This document shows, piece after piece, positions 10,903 through 11,973 of a stretch of 11,973 nucleotides of DNA (the stretch's first letter is position 1; each line of letters starts with the position of its first letter). The DNA lies in contig JAUYPT010000088.1 in NCBI GenBank assembly GCA_030695685.1, positions 1 through 11,973 of the forward strand, written 5' to 3'. Source of the stretch: Nanobdellota archaeon (GTDB lineage: Archaea > Nanobdellota > Nanobdellia > Woesearchaeales > GW2011-AR9). The notes below the pieces were generated by a model. The model saw nothing but the letters and a program-made list of their open reading frames with translations, had not been told where the DNA came from and did no database searches. A program made the translations under genes and the position numbers.

Positions 10903-11973
10903 TTACATCCCCATACCCTTCGGCATTTTACCACTAAATTTTTTCATCATTTTATTGATGTCTTTCTCTCCTTTAAACATTTTCATCATTTTCTTGGACT
11001 GGCGGTACTGTTTTAATAATTCCCGCACTTCTGTTATTTTCAATCCGCAACCAGCGGCAATCCGGTCGATTCTCTCGGCAGAGACAAGATCGGGATTTTC
11101 CAATTCTTCCCGGGTCATAGAATCCATGGCATAGCGCCATTTCTCTAGTTTTTCTTCCTGTACATCCAGGAGTTCTTTCGGCAGCTGTGCAGAACTCATT
11201 CCCGGAATCATTTCGAGTAATTTACCGAATGAACCCATTTTTTTCAATGATTTCATCTGCTGGTATAAATCAATTAAATTAAAATCGCCTTTGAGCATTC
11301 TTTCTCCGAGATCTTCGCTTTCTTCTTCGGTCATGACATCCCGTGCTTTTTCCAGCAATGATTCCAAATCGCCCATACCCAGCAATCGCCCGACAAAGCG
11401 CTGAGGATGGAATACTTCCAAATCTTCAGTTTTTTCACCAATGCCAATAAATACAATCGGTGCTTTAGTCACAGCACAGGCAGATAAAGCGCCTCCTCCT
11501 TTTGCCGTCCCTTCCAGTTTTGTGACAATAACACCGCTGACATGACAAGTGTCGTGAAATGCCTGCGCCTGCTTTTGCGCTGCTTGCCCGATGTCGGCAG
11601 CGATTACCAGCAGCCGTTCATCAGCCTCTACAGCTTTATTCAATGAATTTAATTCTGCAATCAAATCCTGGGATAACGCATCTCGTCCTGCAGTATCAAT
11701 AATGACAACATCATAGTCTTGCAATTTCTTTTCAAAAGCATGGTAAATGACGAGCGGATCTTTCTCCCGTTTAATGCCAAAGAAATCAACGCCTATTTTC
11801 TGCGCTAGCTGCTCCAATTGGTCATAGGCAGCAGGGCGCCAGGTATCAGTCTGCATCACGGCTGTTTTGTATCCGCGTTTTTTATAGAAAAAAGCTAATT
11901 TTCCTGCGGTCGTCGTTTTCCCGGAACCGAATAATCCCACTAACAGTATTTGCGTCGGTTTTGCACTGATTTT
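10903..11973 (-). CDS. srp54: Signal recognition particle GTPase SRP54 (N domain outside window)
   Basis: Binds signal peptides and SRP RNA and delivers ribosomes to the membrane through FtsY. The frame is open to the window edge; 356 residues are seen out of the usual 440-450, so the N domain and the true start are missing. G1 is GLFGSGKT (window residues 13-20), followed by DTWRPAAYDQL, DTAGR (93-97), TKLE (151-154) and GTAKGGGALSA. The methionine-rich M domain follows, with FNLIDLYQQM, MIPGM and a C-terminus rich in Met/Lys ending KMPKGMGM. The G4 motif, normally TKLD, here reads TKLE. It faces the same way as the 94-aa gene, with about 96 nt between them. Identification is firm. Confidence 0.96.
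   Translation of the reverse strand, partial: KISAKPTQILLVGLFGSGKTTTAGKLAFFYKKRGYKTAVMQTDTWRPAAYDQLEQLAQKIGVDFFGIKREKDPLVIYHAFEKKLQDYDVVIIDTAGRDALSQDLIAELNSLNKAVEADERLLVIAADIGQAAQKQAQAFHDTCHVSGVIVTKLEGTAKGGGALSACAVTKAPIVFIGIGEKTEDLEVFHPQRFVGRLLGMGDLESLLEKARDVMTEEESEDLGERMLKGDFNLIDLYQQMKSLKKMGSFGKLLEMIPGMSSAQLPKELLDVQEEKLEKWRYAMDSMTREELENPDLVSAERIDRIAAGCGLKITEVRELLKQYRQSKKMMKMFKGEKDINKMMKKFSGKMPKGMGM

Noticed and set aside
1..11973. CRISPR array or insertion-sequence transposase
   Set aside because: No regularly spaced direct repeats and no transposase-like frame; only the short inverted-repeat element at 5064-5315 hints at mobility.

Overview
The window looks like a piece of an archaeal genome, most likely from a small-genome DPANN-type lineage. 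Evidence: a class I lysyl-tRNA synthetase, an Sm-like protein next to ribosomal protein eL37, an SRP54, a translin-family protein, a tRNA gene interrupted by bulge-helix-bulge introns, and TATA boxes about 25-27 nt upstream of many start codons (leaderless mRNAs). The exact phylum cannot be read from this sequence alone.

Layout. 1-1849 (+): class I LysRS, lacking only its first few codons, followed by a small unknown gene with a strong Shine-Dalgarno. 1890-2222 (-): small unknown protein. 2274-2513 (-): a tRNA-Leu(UAG) that becomes recognisable only after removing three introns (D-loop 49 nt, anticodon loop 19 nt, T-loop 88 nt). 2660-3340 (+): exported or lipidated protein made of 26-residue repeats with paired cysteines. 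3347-3779 (-): LSm/eL37 pair. 3851-5005 (-): saccharopine-dehydrogenase-family oxidoreductase. 5064-5315: a non-coding 252-bp element closed by a perfect 14-bp inverted repeat, with nested hairpins. 5339-6118 (-): unknown protein, diverging from a translin-family gene (6226-6789, +) across an intergenic region with an operator-like palindrome. 6793-9650 (-): a four-gene transcription unit of HEx3H metallopeptidase-like protein, unknown 120-aa protein, two-TM small protein and a bacterial-type sigma-70-like protein. 9752-10525 (+): metallophosphoesterase and a mini zinc ribbon. 10522-10806 (-): small coiled-coil protein. 10903-11973 (-): SRP54, cut by the window end before its N domain.

The housekeeping genes (LysRS, tRNA-Leu, LSm, eL37, SRP54) serve translation, RNA handling and protein targeting. 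Two things stand out. One is the three-intron tRNA-Leu, with 156 of 240 nt removed by splicing. The other is a sigma-70-like factor, with recognisable regions 2 and 4, inside an archaeal genome whose own promoters look TATA/TFB-type; it is the last gene of an operon with a membrane protein and a putative metallopeptidase. The 252-bp element may be a non-autonomous mobile element or an unrecognised structured RNA.
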